Positions 1-11,285 of a stretch of DNA of 64,000 nt are shown here, piece by piece. The notes below the pieces were generated by a model. It was not told the origin of the DNA and searched no databases. It was given only the letters and a program-made list of their open reading frames with translations. Numbering within the stretch: position 1 is the first letter of the stretch; every line of letters starts with the position of its first letter. Origin of the DNA: Misgurnus anguillicaudatus (Eukaryota > Chordata > Actinopteri > Cypriniformes > Cobitidae); the NCBI RefSeq assembly GCF_027580225.2, contig NC_073358.2:7011501-7075500 (forward strand). Direction: 5' to 3'. A program made the translations under genes and the position numbers.

Positions 1-1014
1 CATGAAAATTAATATGTATGTATTTCTGATTGTTTTGGTAATTCAGATTGCAGACTAATTCAAGTGTTTAGAGTTTTAATGCCGGGTTTTTGACGTGCTT
101 CTTCGCCGCCGCATCAGCGTACATCATGAGAGATTTGTTAGCTTCCTTATATAGCCTAGTTTATTTTGTTGTTGAAACGACACGAGACACACATGGAAAG
201 CGAAACGGAGAACGTTTATTTTATCTGTGGATATGGTTTTAACGAACCCGATAACTGCAAATGCCGTAACAGCAAACAATAGCTCCGTTTTGTGAAGTGT
301 TGTTAAATTAAGCTCGTAACTTTGCACCCTCAGCAATAATGTATCAAGCCAGCTTGCGTTATTTGTAACATAATATTAAATTCAGATATATTTGTTAGAT
401 CCGTTTGTTGTTCTCACTGGATAACAACAGAGCAGAGTTTTTTCTGCAGCTGGCATTAATGAGAAAAACGGGTTTCACCGGAGAAGGTAGGCTAAATATG
501 ATTTTCTTTCTAAACAAAAACATGTCAGACTAAATAAAGAAGATATTCATATTTGACTGAGCCTTCGATCCATGCGGGTTTTAACGTGCATTAAAATGGC
601 ATAATTTTTTTATTAGCATTTTGTAACATTAACATTAAAACAAAACCACAACTAGCACATCTCAGTTTTTAAATGTATACTGCATGGTAAACAAGCACCA
701 AAGGATTAATTAAACAAACAGTTTAACTTTTAACAACCTGATGTGTCAATAGCCTACTCACCAGTTTTTCCAGATGTGAGGCAGATAGCCTATATAACTG
801 AAGTTGGGTTTGTTTATGCCACATGTTGTTTGGCTTAATTTTCTTCTTAAATTGTGTGTGTTGACTCCATTTCTATTACACGCAAAAATACCATAAGTGC
901 AATGGTAATACTAATAATTGGCATATTTTCTTTCGGTGTTTCGGCTTTCGGTTTTCGGCCTTGGTTTCCTCGTTTTCGGTTTCGTCCAAGAATTTTCATT
1001 TCGGTGCATCCCTA
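1..1014. mobile_element. Right part of a hAT-type element
   Basis: Ends at 1014 with a terminus rich in TTTCGG and CGGTTTTCGG runs and closing with TTTCGGTGCATCCCTA, the mirror of the TAGGGATGCACCGAAA start typical of fish hAT elements. The other terminus is not in the window, so the element starts before base 1. No transposase frame is visible. The predicted 8-bp duplication on this side would be gtttttac (1015-1022). Confidence 0.6.
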
Positions 1015-1665
1015 GTTTTTACCGCACACGCGCTCAGTTTAATCTACCGATGGGTCTCTAAGCAGCCCGGGTAATGTCATCACATCTCACTCACTCAAAA
1101 CCGCGAAAAGACGCGCCCGCGTGAGTTTAATTAGACACTTCAGAGATGACAGAGAGAGAGAACGGGAGAACTTCTAGTCTACATTAACACCAAAAGCATT
1201 ATAGATGAGAATAAATGGCTTAGACATCAGTGCCCAGTTAAGAAAAAATGGATTGAATACAAGAAACGTGTAAAGGATACAGTCCAAGTATGTATTTTGC
1301 CCTACTCATCTCATTACAATATGCTATCTGGATACAACTTATTATGTATGTATCTTATGTCTATAATTAGTCATGGGGGTTGTATGATTCATTGGTTCAT
1401 AACTTCCCATTCTGAAAGTTTCATCAATTGTACATAATGACATGCAACATCTGCATAGAGTTAAGTCTATTTAATATTTTTCAGTAATGCAGTTATTTTG
1501 GGAAAAATGTGAATAATTGCATTGCAGGCTGATTTAAGGTGTGCCCTAAACTTTCCAACCTTGTCAGTGAACTATGAGGCAAAAAATAATCGTTTATTAA
1601 TCGTAACCGATGTCAAATGTTAGATTAACCGAGGTTTTGATTTTAGGTCAAATCGTCCAGCCCTA
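1015..1665. mobile_element. Second hAT-type fragment, right terminus
   Basis: Ends with AAATCGTCCAGCCCTA at 1665, the mirror of the TAGGGCTGGACGATTT hAT start; the matching left end is absent. The 1138-1460 part (agagatgac, CTCATCTCATTACAATATG, CATAATGACATG) resembles the interior of the complete hAT at 39814-41249 (about 40340-40760), so both derive from related parents. The first hAT fragment may have inserted into this one. Confidence 0.55.
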
Positions 1666-1683
1666 CAGCAGCACACAGCCCAA

Positions 1684-1790
1684 TCAAAGACCATGTGCTA
1701 CTACACAAAACATGGGTACCGTCCCAATCCTTCTACATGACAATGAACAACTATGAATAACTATAGACTGACAGAATCATGACACAGGAA
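1684..1790. repeat. Short interspersed repeat shared with 36.0 kb
   Basis: The motif CATGTGCTACTACACAAAACAT and a following CTATGAAT..CTA...GA..G.ATCATGAC block recur, slightly diverged, at about 36024-36105 in the same orientation. Type unknown. Confidence 0.5.
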
Positions 1791-1850
1791 AATGTAGTAT
1801 GTAGCCCAGAAGATGCATTTTTATTTCGCAATACAAATGCGTTGAATGTC

Positions 1851-2336
1851 CAGTGTTGGGAAAAGTTACTTTTAAAAGTACTGCATTACAATATAAAGTT
1901 ACTCCCCAAAAAAGTAACTAATTGTGTTACTTGGTTACTTTTCATGGAAAGTAATGCTTACATTACTTTTGAGTTACTTTTGCGTAACTTTTTTTACTTG
2001 GCTGAGGCTTGATCTCTTTCAGGCCTTGCAGGTGTTTTTTATGATCGCAAAAATGTCAAGCTCTGACCTGCCATCTCCGTTTCTGACTCAAACTGTTCCC
2101 GCTCAGGCTCACAGAGTGTGTAATTCTATGTTAATATGTTCAGTTTAACTCAGTACATTATTTTATTTTTAAATTGAATTAATTAGACTGAAAAGTAACT
2201 TGCATTACTTTTTGAAAAAAGTAACTCAAATATTAATGTGTACATTTATAAAGTAATGCATTACTTTACTCGTTACTTCAGAAAAGTAATATCATTACGT
2301 AATGCGCATTACTTGTAATGTGTTACCCCAACACTG
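1851..2336. mobile_element. Non-autonomous DNA transposon with 11-bp duplication
   Basis: Termini CAGTGTTGGG and CCCAACACTG are inverted repeats, and the ends are full of AAAGTAACT/AGTTACTTTT motifs known from a common fish DNA transposon. It is flanked by CGTTGAATGTC at 1840-1850 and 2337-2347. No coding capacity. The family is often treated as hAT, but hAT normally duplicates 8 bp. Confidence 0.85.
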
Positions 2337-2450
2337 CGTTGAATGTCTATGTGCACGTACGAGTCAAATTATGCTTTGCAAGGCTGTGCGTTCGAGCGTG
2401 CGTGCACGTTTACATACACGTAAAAAAACGGACTATACTCTGGGATTCAC

Positions 2451-3136
2451 TTAAAGGGGTCATATTATGAGATTTTTTAAAGATGTAAAATAAGTCATTG
2501 GTGCCCCCAGAGTGCTTATGTGAAGTTTTAGCTTAAAATACCCCACATAAATTTTATAACAGCTTGTTAAAATTCCCATTTTGTAGTTCAGAGCAAAAAT
2601 TTGCAGTTTTTGGGTGTCCTTTAAAATGCAAATGAGCTGATAAAATGCAAACACTGATCGCAATGATGGTGGTTTGTTGCAATTGAAACTCAACTGTGCT
2701 GTCAATTATCTTTTTTTCTTTTTCTTTCTCTTTGCACTAAATGGCAGTGCCGTGGTTGGATAGTGCAGATTAAGAGGAAGCATTATTGTAATTTGGCTTT
2801 GCTACACTGTCAAAAATAAAGGTACAAAAGCTATCACTGGGGCAGTACCCTTTACAAAAGATCCTAATATGTACCATTTAGGTATAAAAATGTATCATTG
2901 ACCTACCAATATGAACCTTTGAAGTACTTATATGCACTCTTTGGGTACAAAGGTGTACCTTTTTGAAAGGGTACTGTCCCAGTGACAATGGGACATGCTT
3001 GCAAAAAATGGCTTACCAAAAAAAATGTTACTGTGTTGTTCTTTATCATGTTTTCTAGGTTGATAGAAGCACTGGGGACCCAATTATAGCACTTAAACAA
3101 GGAAAAAGTCAGATTTTCACGCTATGACCCCTTTAA
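2451..3136. mobile_element. TTAA-flanked cyprinid repeat (Rep-A), interrupted
   Basis: Starts TTAAAGGGGTCATA and ends TATGACCCCTTTAA, so it has short inverted ends with TTAA on both sides, the target of piggyBac and Kolobok elements. The body (CCCAGAGTG, ATGCAAATGAGCTGAT, AATGGCAGTGCCGTGGTTGG, GTTGATAGAAGCACTGGGGA) is shared with 23408-23639 and 34829-35252. A second repeat is inserted at 2805-2992. Confidence 0.75.
2805..2992. mobile_element. Rep-B element nested in Rep-A
   Basis: Begins CACTGTCAAAAATAAAGGTAC and contains repeated GGTAC and GTACC boxes with near-inverted halves (GGGGCAGTACCCTTT and AAAGGGTACTGTCCC). Comparison with uninterrupted Rep-A copies at 23.4 and 34.8 kb shows this block as the extra sequence. 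Relatives: 9590-9815 and 47649-49342. No coding capacity. Confidence 0.65.
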
Positions 3137-3373
3137 ATGAACCTCACCAACTCAGCAATTGCAGCGGAGTTCACTTTAATCAAACCAAATCTGTCAAATG
3201 TGAACATACTCCTCTTGGTCTATAAAATAACTATAAAAACTTCATATTTTTAGTATTTGGAAATACAACGATGAAAATAAAGACAGAGATAGAGAAAGCT
3301 AACTGTGTGTGGTGAGAGAGAATTAAACTGAAGTCTTAATAGAGCCTGGGATCGTCTACCCAGGCTCTATTAC
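3137..3373. other. Non-coding spacer with a strong hairpin
   Basis: No gene. It contains a perfect 13-bp inverted repeat, AATAGAGCCTGGG at 3338-3350 and its complement at 3359-3371, around an 8-base loop, directly in front of the LINE tail. Confidence 0.6.
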
Positions 3374-3717
3374 ATACTCCAAAATCGAGACTAAAGTGTA
3401 GGGGAGATCGAGCTTTTCACAGTGCGGCTCCAAGGCTTTGGAACAGCTTACCTGTTAGCTTAAGACAGGCTCCATCTCTCAAAACTTATTTATTCTCAAA
3501 AGCCTTTGATGAAAATTTAAATTAATGTGATTTTACTTTACTTTATTTTTATTTTTTTATTTTTTCCTGTGTTTTTTATCTATTGATGTGATTTTATCTT
3601 ATTTTCTCTTTTGTCTTTTATCTGTTATTTTATCTATTTGGAAAGCACATTGGTCAACAGCTGTTGTTTTAAATTGTGCTATATAAATAAATTGTCGTTG
3701 TCATTCATTGTCATTAA
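3374..3717 (+). mobile_element. 5'-truncated L2/CR1-type LINE, 3' end
   Basis: Near 3414-3510 one plus frame reads FHSAAPRLWNSLPVSLRQAP and then a shortened SLKTYLFSKAFD. This matches the conserved C-terminal tail (AAPRLWNSLP...LR...LKTHLF..AF) of L2/CR1/Rex1-type reverse transcriptases in fish; several residues between the two blocks are deleted. An AT-rich 3' UTR follows, with GTGCTATATAAATAAA and a short TCATT-type tail. The endonuclease and reverse transcriptase domains are missing, so this is a dead copy. Confidence 0.8.
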
Positions 3718-4574
3718 GAAAAAAAAACAACTGGAGAAAGTCTATAGTGTTTTTGTTAAAAAGCTTTATTTAAAAGCCAGACCCCTGTTCATCCTTAAAC
3801 CCAAAGACAAGGTTTATATTGTACCACAAACCAGGGGGTCTTACCAGTACATAAGGACATATCATTTAGCATATATACATTATATGCAGCACCAGGGTTT
3901 AGGTTTCTATAGCTCCAGTAATGAATTTACTCTAATATGAGATGGTTTATTGCAGAATTGTTTTTCTCGGATAAAGACAGCTCTGTTGGCTGAGCTACAA
4001 TAAAAGGAAAGCTAATATAATCATCTAGGAATTATGCTGTTTTGTTCGACATGACAGCATGGGGTGAGTCCAAAAGGAGAAGCCACTGAAAGCCAAAATC
4101 AACAGTTCACACTTTAATAACATAGTCATGAACAGGGATTGTTATGTGAAGGGGACATGTTTTCTTTTAGCATGACACAGTGCCTTAAAAAGAACATTTT
4201 ACCCAGTAAAGTTTTTGGTTTTAATAAAGCCTCTTTGTTTCTCCATATTAAGTGTTTTTATAGAGAACAGCCGACTGTTTGAATAGATTGAAAAGAAGAT
4301 TCAGTCGCACCTGCCAGAAAAACTGATGGAGTGAAGTACTCTACCAAAATGGGTTAGATAGGGAGTGTTGACAGATCACTTGGCAAACTCTTGGGCTTTC
4401 ATGACAGCCATGATAAGAGATTTATTTCTTTTGATATGGAGTCAAATGCCTGAGAAAAAAATTAAGCCTACCCATTATGAACATCTGAAAATGGTCTTTA
4501 GGTTAAAGGGCTGAGTTTTAAGTTAATTTACTTGGAAAGTTTTGTAATTTGTCAACATTTACATTCTCTGTACT
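3718..4574. other. No recognised feature
   Basis: AT-rich non-coding DNA without a recognised repeat or splice-flanked open frame. Presumed intron. Confidence 0.4.
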
Positions 4575-4930
4575 CTGTTTAACCAAACGCATTTGCAGTG
4601 ACTTACAATGCATTCAAGGAATATTTATCAGTATGTGCATATCAGTGATGCGCGAGTTGATCCAAAATGAGTGGGTGCCTGCAGTCACTCGCGGTTAGTC
4701 ATCCAAAAATATTTTTTATGATTTTCGGGTCGCGGTGGATCAGGTTGTTTGAAATAAAGATATCAATTAACTATTTTAAAGAACTTGTACTACTTTTAAA
4801 TAATGCGGGCCAGGAAGCGGGTCGGGTACAATTTTTTTTTGCGGTCAGGTTAGTTGAAAACGGCGGTCGGGTGCGGGTTGTTTATACATTGACCCGTGCA
4901 TCACTGGTGCATATCCCTGGGTGTGCTTTT
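4575..4930 (-). repeat. tRNA-SINE fragment (reverse), split by a hAT
   Basis: 4575-4642 and 4907-4930 together read GCATTTGCAGTGACTTACAATGCATTCAAGG...ATCAGTATGTGCATATCCCTGGG, the reverse-strand form of the body of a cyprinid tRNA-derived SINE. Related fragments: 56545-56640 and 56755-56890. The hAT at 4643-4906 interrupts it. Confidence 0.6.
4643..4906. mobile_element. Short non-autonomous hAT with perfect 8-bp duplication
   Basis: 264 bp, from CAGTGATGCGCG to CCCGTGCATCACTG (imperfect terminal inverted repeats), flanked by GTGCATAT at 4635-4642 and 4907-4914. The interior is full of CGGGT and GCGGGT motifs. No coding capacity. Confidence 0.85.
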
Positions 4931-5868
4931 TCTGGCAATATACTGTAGATGTACAGTATGCTATGAGAAAAATACAGTTAAATAATTCAACTGAATCAGA
5001 AAATTAAAAAATGTGCCATCCACAGTCCTTGTAAACAGACTACAACCCTCCACCCCCAAAAAAAGAGAATGTTCCACTATAGTCCATAACGTTTTCCAGT
5101 CAAGTTAGGAGCGACAGCTTAAAACAATTTCTGATTCTTTGCCATATCTTCCTGTTGTGCAGTTTTATTGAACAAGACAGGCACAATGGACCTGGTTAGA
5201 AACATCTAGGTCCATATACAGGAGAAAGGCAGAAAGCCCTACTGACATTCCACATCCTGCATGGAGAGGAAAACAAAGTCATTGACTTTCCATGTGCGTC
5301 AGAATGGTGACACATTTTAGCCATCCTAAACGTTCAATATGGCCATGATGACAAAGAAGACTGAAGTCTGTTCTAATCTTCCTGCAAGTGTGAAGATACC
5401 AGGCTGGCAGAGAGACACAAATATCAAATTTCTCCCCAAAGGACTCTATAACAAAGAACTACGGTATATAATACTGAGACTACTGTTTGAATCATTTACA
5501 AGAATGGCATGATAAATGATTTATATCAAATAATATATTAAATATTATGTTCCTCAGGAGTCCTCCGAAATGCTTTGCATTAATAAGAATAAAACTAAAT
5601 AGTTTCTAGTGGTTTTTGAGGACATAAGGTATTTTTATCATTAGAGGGTTGTCTGTGTTTTTTTTCAACCACATGCATATAAAAATCCCCGGCCGAATTA
5701 CCTACTGTTTTTTTGACAAACAGCAAGGTCTGAGTCCAGATTTGAGTTTATAAAAGGGTATCAATGCAGAAGTCAATCTGTGCATCCTTTTAGACCACTG
5801 AAAAGCAAAGCGGTCATGCAATTTGTGTTTATTCTGCATCAGTGAAGCGTCTTTCTTTGCATGCATGC
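4931..5868. other. No recognised feature
   Basis: Non-coding, no recognised repeat. Presumed intron; one of the longer transposon-poor stretches. Confidence 0.4.
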
Positions 5869-6504
5869 GGTAACACTTTATTATAATGTTCATTAATTAA
5901 CATTAGTTAACTAAATTAGTTAAGGGGATGCTTCGCCGATTTGGCATTCAGCTTTGTATCTGTAGAGACCCGGCAGTGTTGCTGAGTGACCATGTTTCCC
6001 TCCCTCGTTTCCCCCTGGGAGGGGAGGTATCTGCATTTTGGTTCTGCAGAAAAGTCCTCCGATGATGTAATATGACGATTTTTGCATCGTCGGGGGACTT
6101 TTTTGCAGAACCAAAATGCAGATATCTCTCCTCTCAGGCGGAAATGATGGAGGGAAACATGGTCATTCAGTAATACTGCCGGGTTTCTACAGATACAAAG
6201 CTGAATGCTTAATCGGTGAAGTATCCCTTTAACATGAACTAATGATGAACTGCACTTGTGCAGCATTTATTAATCTTCTTTATTAATGTTAATTTCAACA
6301 ATTACTAATACTTTATTAAAATTTGGTTAACGTTAGTTAATGCACCGTGAACTAACATGAACAAACAATGAACAGCTTTATTTCTATTAACTAACATTAA
6401 CAAAGATGAATAAATACTGTAACAAATGTATTGCTCATGGTTTGTTCATGTTAGTTAATACATGAACTAATGTTAAATCATGAACATTATAATAAAGTGT
6501 TACC
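5869..6504. mobile_element. GGTAACAC-type DNA transposon with nested foldback
   Basis: Terminal inverted repeats GGTAACACTTTATTATAATG and its complement at 6485-6504, with subterminal GTTAGTTAA and TTAACTAAC boxes. The flanks share CATGC, a possible 5-bp duplication. About half of its length is the foldback element at 5920-6232. No coding capacity. Confidence 0.75.
5920..6232. mobile_element. Near-perfect foldback element in TTAA target
   Basis: About 313 bp that is almost one palindrome: arms of roughly 145 bp (CATTCAGCTTTGTATCTGTAG, CCCGGCAGT, CATGTTTCCCTCC, CTGCATTTTGGTTCTGCA) around a centre near 6076. TTAA lies at both ends (5920-5923, 6229-6232). The arms differ at scattered positions, so it is not a fresh insertion. 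The reading frames on the minus strand here are by-products of the palindrome. Confidence 0.85.
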
Positions 6505-6958
6505 CATGCATTTTGAACATTGAGACATAACTTATTAGCGACAACAAGTGCTTAATACAATTTTAAAATGTATTCAGTTACACAACAGTATCCTATATAC
6601 TTAATAATCAAGTATCGGGTCATGTGAATGATCATTTAATTAACCACACGTGCAGCACGATTCCAGATGTTTCCATTTATAAACTCGCACATCCACTGGA
6701 ACTTTATCTCTTCATCCGAATGCATGAGTTTTATCACGGATGAGGCTTGCAAATATTTATTTACAGACATCCTCATGAGAAACAAACACTGTCCAAATAG
6801 GGCTTTAGTCACATTAAATTGTTCTAAAAATATGACGGTTTTAAGCAAATTTTAAACATTTTGATCCGACAAATAAAGCCCAAAGCAGTTTGGTTTTTAC
6901 ATGTATTGTATGCCCATGGTTGAATGCACATCATTGCAAAGCATAGTTTATTTGACTC
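6505..6958. other. No recognised gene
   Basis: Non-coding. The last 35 bases (TTGCAAAGCATAGTTTATTTGACTCG) match, in reverse complement, the block at about 2353-2385, so the hAT below sits in an older dispersed sequence. Confidence 0.4.
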
Positions 6959-6966
6959 GTGCGCAT

Positions 6967-7873
6967 TAGAGCTGCACGATTAATCGTTAAAAGATTGTGA
7001 TCTCGATTCGACCCCCCAAACGATCTTAATTCAGCATTTCGATGATTCAGGTAATTCTATTTTTAAGGAGGAAAGACGCAGTTTCTCATTTATTATTGCG
7101 CAAGCCAGATGTGGTCGTGCTCGTGTTCGCTCCACTGGTACAGCAGATGCTTTTGCCAGGAAGTTAGACAGAAAGAAACAGAAACTAAAGAGAATGAGTG
7201 AGGCAGAGCAATGCGCAGGTACGTCCGACAAGAACCTTGATGTTGTTTTAGTACCAAAAAGAGGATCTTATTCCGGATCTTATCCCTTCCAAAAGGGTTT
7301 TTAGCACAGGGGGGAACACTGGCTGCGTCCAAATAACCACACTTGCTGTCTTTGCACTTGACCACTTGACTGCTTAAATTATGTTTTCTTGTATTTGGGC
7401 CAAGTGTAGTGGGCGTGAAGATTAAGGGTGCATGTAGATTTATTCACTCGATGGACGTTAACGCTGCCAGCGAGAGCATAAAAAATGCTTGAATGCATTC
7501 TCTTGAAATCTCTTAAGCGGAGGTTTCCACCTTCCGATTGGTTGGCACCGAAAGTTTCCGTCTCGTTTCCGCGTCATAGCTCATTACCATAAAGTAATGT
7601 TAATCCATGTCTACTTAAAATTCATATTTTCTTTTTTTCTTTAAAGAAAATTAATACATAATAACTCTACAATTAACATTAACTGAATTTAAAGATTATG
7701 TACACTTATCGGAAACTTTCAGAAGCATAATTCTTTACACATGAAAAAACTCATGTTAAATTAATGTTCAGAGGTTGTACATCTTTAAAATTAACAAAGT
7801 TCTTGAGAATCGTGATCTTAATTTTAGGCAAAAGAATTGTGATTCTCATTTTATACAGAATCGTGCAGCTTTA
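6967..7873. mobile_element. hAT element with perfect 8-bp duplication
   Basis: 907 bp, from TAGAGCTGCACGATTAATCG to AATCGTGCAGCTTTA, flanked by GTGCGCAT (6959-6966, 7874-7881). The termini are diverged versions of the widespread TAGGGCTGCACGAT fish hAT. The internal 7031-7365 frames are short and I do not recognise a transposase. Non-autonomous or eroded. Confidence 0.85.
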
Positions 7874-7881
7874 GTGCGCAT

Positions 7882-8493
7882 TGCAACAAAATGACGAATG
7901 ACAAAATGAATTGTGCACGATTACAAAAATCCATCGATGTGTGTGTACAATGTGCGTGTACTATTTTGATGACGTGTAGTGTAGGCAGACCCTTGCTTAT
8001 GTTGTCCTACTCCAAGCAAAAAAAGGCATGAATTTAAGGTAAAGATTCCTTTTTTTGTATTTTAACATTTATTCATTTTTATCCAAAATGAATATACATT
8101 TTTATTAGTTTATTAGTGTTCGAGAGAATCAAACCCATGTGCTGCTAACACAATTCTTTAAAAAATTGAACTATAAAGGATAGCAATGTTTCATTTCTGT
8201 CTTCCTATTAAACATATATGTAGGCTTTTAACAGGATTAATACAATGAAACCTAATAAATGCTGACATCATAGTAAGATAAAGCCTCTTCTATTTTACCT
8301 CCCTCATTATTATGTCCATAAAAATTAAGCTTCTCCTATTAAAAAATCCATCTATGCTTTTTTCATAAAGAATGACATTCAGTTATAGTCAGACTTACAG
8401 CACAGTGTGTGACAGTAAAACCTGATCCCGCACATTTAGATATGTAAATTAATTTATAAACATAAGACACATTTATAGCTGTATATTGGGTCA
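7882..8493. other. No recognised feature
   Basis: Non-coding AT-rich DNA; no repeat family recognised. Confidence 0.35.
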
Positions 8494-9513
8494 AAAACAT
8501 AGACTGTAAAAAATATGGAATTAGTGTCTGTGACATCACCCATAGGTTTGTGAAGAGCTTTTTTGAAGCATAAAGTAGGCAGTGCCTGCCGACTGCTCCT
8601 TAGCATCGCGTCACTCACGAATAACCGAAAATGGTTAAAGAGGCGGGATCTGGGTAAAGCTAGTGATGCACCGATGTATCGGCCGCCGATATTTATCGGC
8701 CGATTTTTGATGAATTTGAAACCATCGGCATAACGGCAATAGCATGATAAAGGCCGATACCGATTGTTTATCAATAAACTGCATAAAGAAATCCATTATA
8801 TGTAAAAAATGAGTAAATGTTGTTTATCAAATAAATGCTGAATAGCAAAAACCACCTTTGAAGGTTGTCATGCTGTCTTATTATATTTGTTTTAGCTTAA
8901 TTTGTGCCTCTCTTATTATGTTGGTCAGTTGAATGTTAATTAGATCCAATCCATGTTCAGTAAAAATAATTTGATGCAGAAATAAACTAGCTAATAGACC
9001 AACTGTATAGTATTGTATACAAGTGTTTAATATCGGTATCGGCATCGGCCAGAAGTTGTCTGTTTAAATCGTCATCGGCCCAAACAAATCCTATCGGTGC
9101 ATCCCTAGGTAAAGCTGAAGTGGTTGTTTGCTGAAGCCACGCCCACCTAGCTCAACAGTAGTGACAGCAGTAGCAGTTCACCTGTCACTCAAGTGGCCAC
9201 GCCCTTAATTATGTAGAACTTTAAGGCTTATAATAATATAATTTGTTCCCATTTTTGTAAGTTACAAAAAATGCACCCTCCTCACAGTTGTCAGGAAGGG
9301 AACAATTTGCTATATAGACCAAAATCACTTTTTGTACCAGGCTGTAAACATATTACTTTTTGTTGTAAAGTTGGGCATTTTAACATGGGGGTCTATGGGA
9401 ATTGTCACTTCCGTATTGGCTTCGTCAGAGAGATCGGAACGTTGCCCCTGTCAAAAAGGGCCGAACCCTTTGTTGGGTCATTTTTTGAGAAAAGTGCAAA
9501 ATACTTATTGTAA
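8494..9513. repeat. Unclassified cyprinid repeat (Rep-C), split by a hAT
   Basis: The sequence GACATCACCCATAGGTTTGTGAAGAGCTTTTTTGAAGC starts it and TATATAGACCAAAATCACTTTTTGTACCAGGCTGTAAACAT lies near its end. Pieces recur at 44371-45545 and 57684-57919 with the same order of blocks. The hAT at 8661-9107 interrupts it. No coding capacity despite an 80-codon frame at 9271. Confidence 0.6.
8661..9107. mobile_element. ATCGGCC-rich hAT with perfect 8-bp duplication
   Basis: 447 bp, from TAGTGATGCACCGATGTATC to CTATCGGTGCATCCCTA, flanked by GGTAAAGC (8653-8660, 9108-9115). The reverse-complement relative at 32958-33412 shares the whole interior, including TTGTATAC..TA..ATACAGTTGGTC and the CAGCATGACAACCTTTA block. 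Non-autonomous. Confidence 0.9.
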
Positions 9514-9589
9514 AAGTATTTTAAGATCTTTAGAAATATTTTAAGTGCACCTAATTCCCTATAATTCACCCTTTACCATACACACTCAG

Positions 9590-9815
9590 AAAAAAAGGTA
9601 CAAGAAGGAACAAAAGTTGTCACTGGGACAGTACATTTTCCAAAGATGCATATTGGTACTTCAAAGGTACACATTTGTACCTTAGAGGTTCATACTGGTA
9701 CCTCAATAGTACATACTGTATCTGTATCACAATGGTACATACTGTATATAGGATCTTTTTTAAAGGTACCGCCCCCTGTGACGACTTTTATACCTTTTTT
9801 CAGAGAGTGTAGACT
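9590..9815. mobile_element. Rep-B element, most complete simple copy
   Basis: Begins CACTCAGAAAAAAAGGTAC and ends CCTTTTTTCAGAGAGTG. The interior has many GGTAC/GTACC boxes (TTGGTACTTCAAAGGTACAC, ACTGGTACCTC). Inverted ends, no coding capacity. Confidence 0.6.
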
Positions 9816-10248
9816 ATGTGCATTCACTATTAGTTAGTTCGTTAAGTGCATACTTTTGTGTACAGGTAGTTTGACTGTGCTCCAGTATTGGGAAATCCCA
9901 CCATGTCCTCAAAACTGCTTCTCACCACTACAAACCCCCTTTTTACATGTCTGCTCTTTGCAATATTAACTTTTGTCCTTGTTTGGAAAACTTCAAGTGT
10001 TCTGATCTGGTGTACAATATAGCAATGTTCCGATGGACTTTGTTCTGATTTCTCATACTTAAACACATTTCAAGCTGTCAACTCACAATCCGAGTAAGTT
10101 GTTTGATTTCTCCTGGACTGTTTCCTCAATCTTTGACAATATTTGCCTCTATTGACTATAATATAAGACATACCCATCTGTGTAACTCCCTGATGTTTAT
10201 GCAACAGTCCTCTAAATAAACTCCCCTTACAGGAAATAAAACATTAAG
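9816..10248. other. No recognised feature
   Basis: Non-coding. The 74-codon minus frame at 9842-10066 has no splice context or recognised domain. Confidence 0.35.
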
Positions 10249-10345
10249 GGGCGGTTTCCCAGACAGGGATTAGACAATTCCTAGACTAAAATAAATGTAA
10301 GAACTGTCCAAACTGAAAACAACTCAATTAAATGGAAAAAGACAA
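10249..10345. repeat. Rep-E fragment (GGGGCGGTTTCCC family)
   Basis: AGGGGCGGTTTCCCAGACAGGGATTAGAC...CTAGACTAAAATAAATGTAAGAACTGTCC is a familiar cyprinid interspersed repeat; only its left part is present. Related: 11286-11478 and 21936-22008. Confidence 0.55.
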
Positions 10346-10552
10346 GCATTGCAGATGTTTGATTTCGATAAGCGGCCTCTAGCGGCCGCCAGCTTATTAT
10401 ATGTTTCAAGGTGGTTTGCCTATATGCATCAGATTAAATGCATTTCATTTTCTGCTTTTGTAAAATTATAAATGATTTTTCTAATTAAACCCAACCACTT
10501 GAGATTGGAGATTTACAGCAGATAGTGATCGCTTTTGCGTATATCCCTCATA
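10346..10552. other. Spacer with GCGGCCGC palindrome
   Basis: Short non-coding spacer. It contains GCGGCCTCTAGCGGCCGC near 10373, a local GC-rich palindrome in AT-rich DNA. Confidence 0.3.
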
Positions 10553-11285
10553 CACTGTAAAAAATAAATTGTTGGCTCAATGAATTATTTTTTAGTAACT
10601 AGTTCCACAGAAATTTTACGTTCACTCAATTTCTGTCTCCAAAGTGTTACCTGGATTGATGTTTTTTAGTTGCCCCAAATTTGACTCAAATATAAAAAAG
10701 TATGTTGGCTCAATTAGCTTTATAGTTCATTCAACTAAAATGTTTTAATCAGTTGAATCTTTAAAAACTTACAGCAAAGACTCTGTCAATTAAAATTTAA
10801 GTATTCACTCAATGTTTTATGTGTTACTTCAATTAATATTTATTATTTGGGATTTTTTAAATAACATTTTTAAATTATTTATCAAATAATTTATGCTGGT
10901 GTTGTAAACAAAATAATTAACTTCAGTCACATAAAAACAAAAGCTTTTTATTCACTTATTCACTTATCATACAGACTGAACATACAGAATTAAGTCTTCT
11001 TTAAATAGAGGGCATAAAACAGTCCAAAAAGCCTCCAAAGTCAGTCAGAACATCTCAGGCCATTTAGGAGACTTTCCTCAGCCAGTCCAAGCGGAGACTG
11101 TCTCGCTATGTCTCGGGTCTGCCTCTCACATCATCTCCGCTCTGGTTTGATAAACAGAGGAATATAAACACACACACACATACATAAATAACATGTTTAA
11201 TATAATAAAGTTTTACGGTGAAAGACTTTATTCCCTAAATAACGTTAGGCCAAATTTCCCTCAGACATCACACATTAAACACTAT

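Noticed and set aside
5916..6266. 116-codon minus frame
   Set aside because: Created by the foldback element at 5920-6232.
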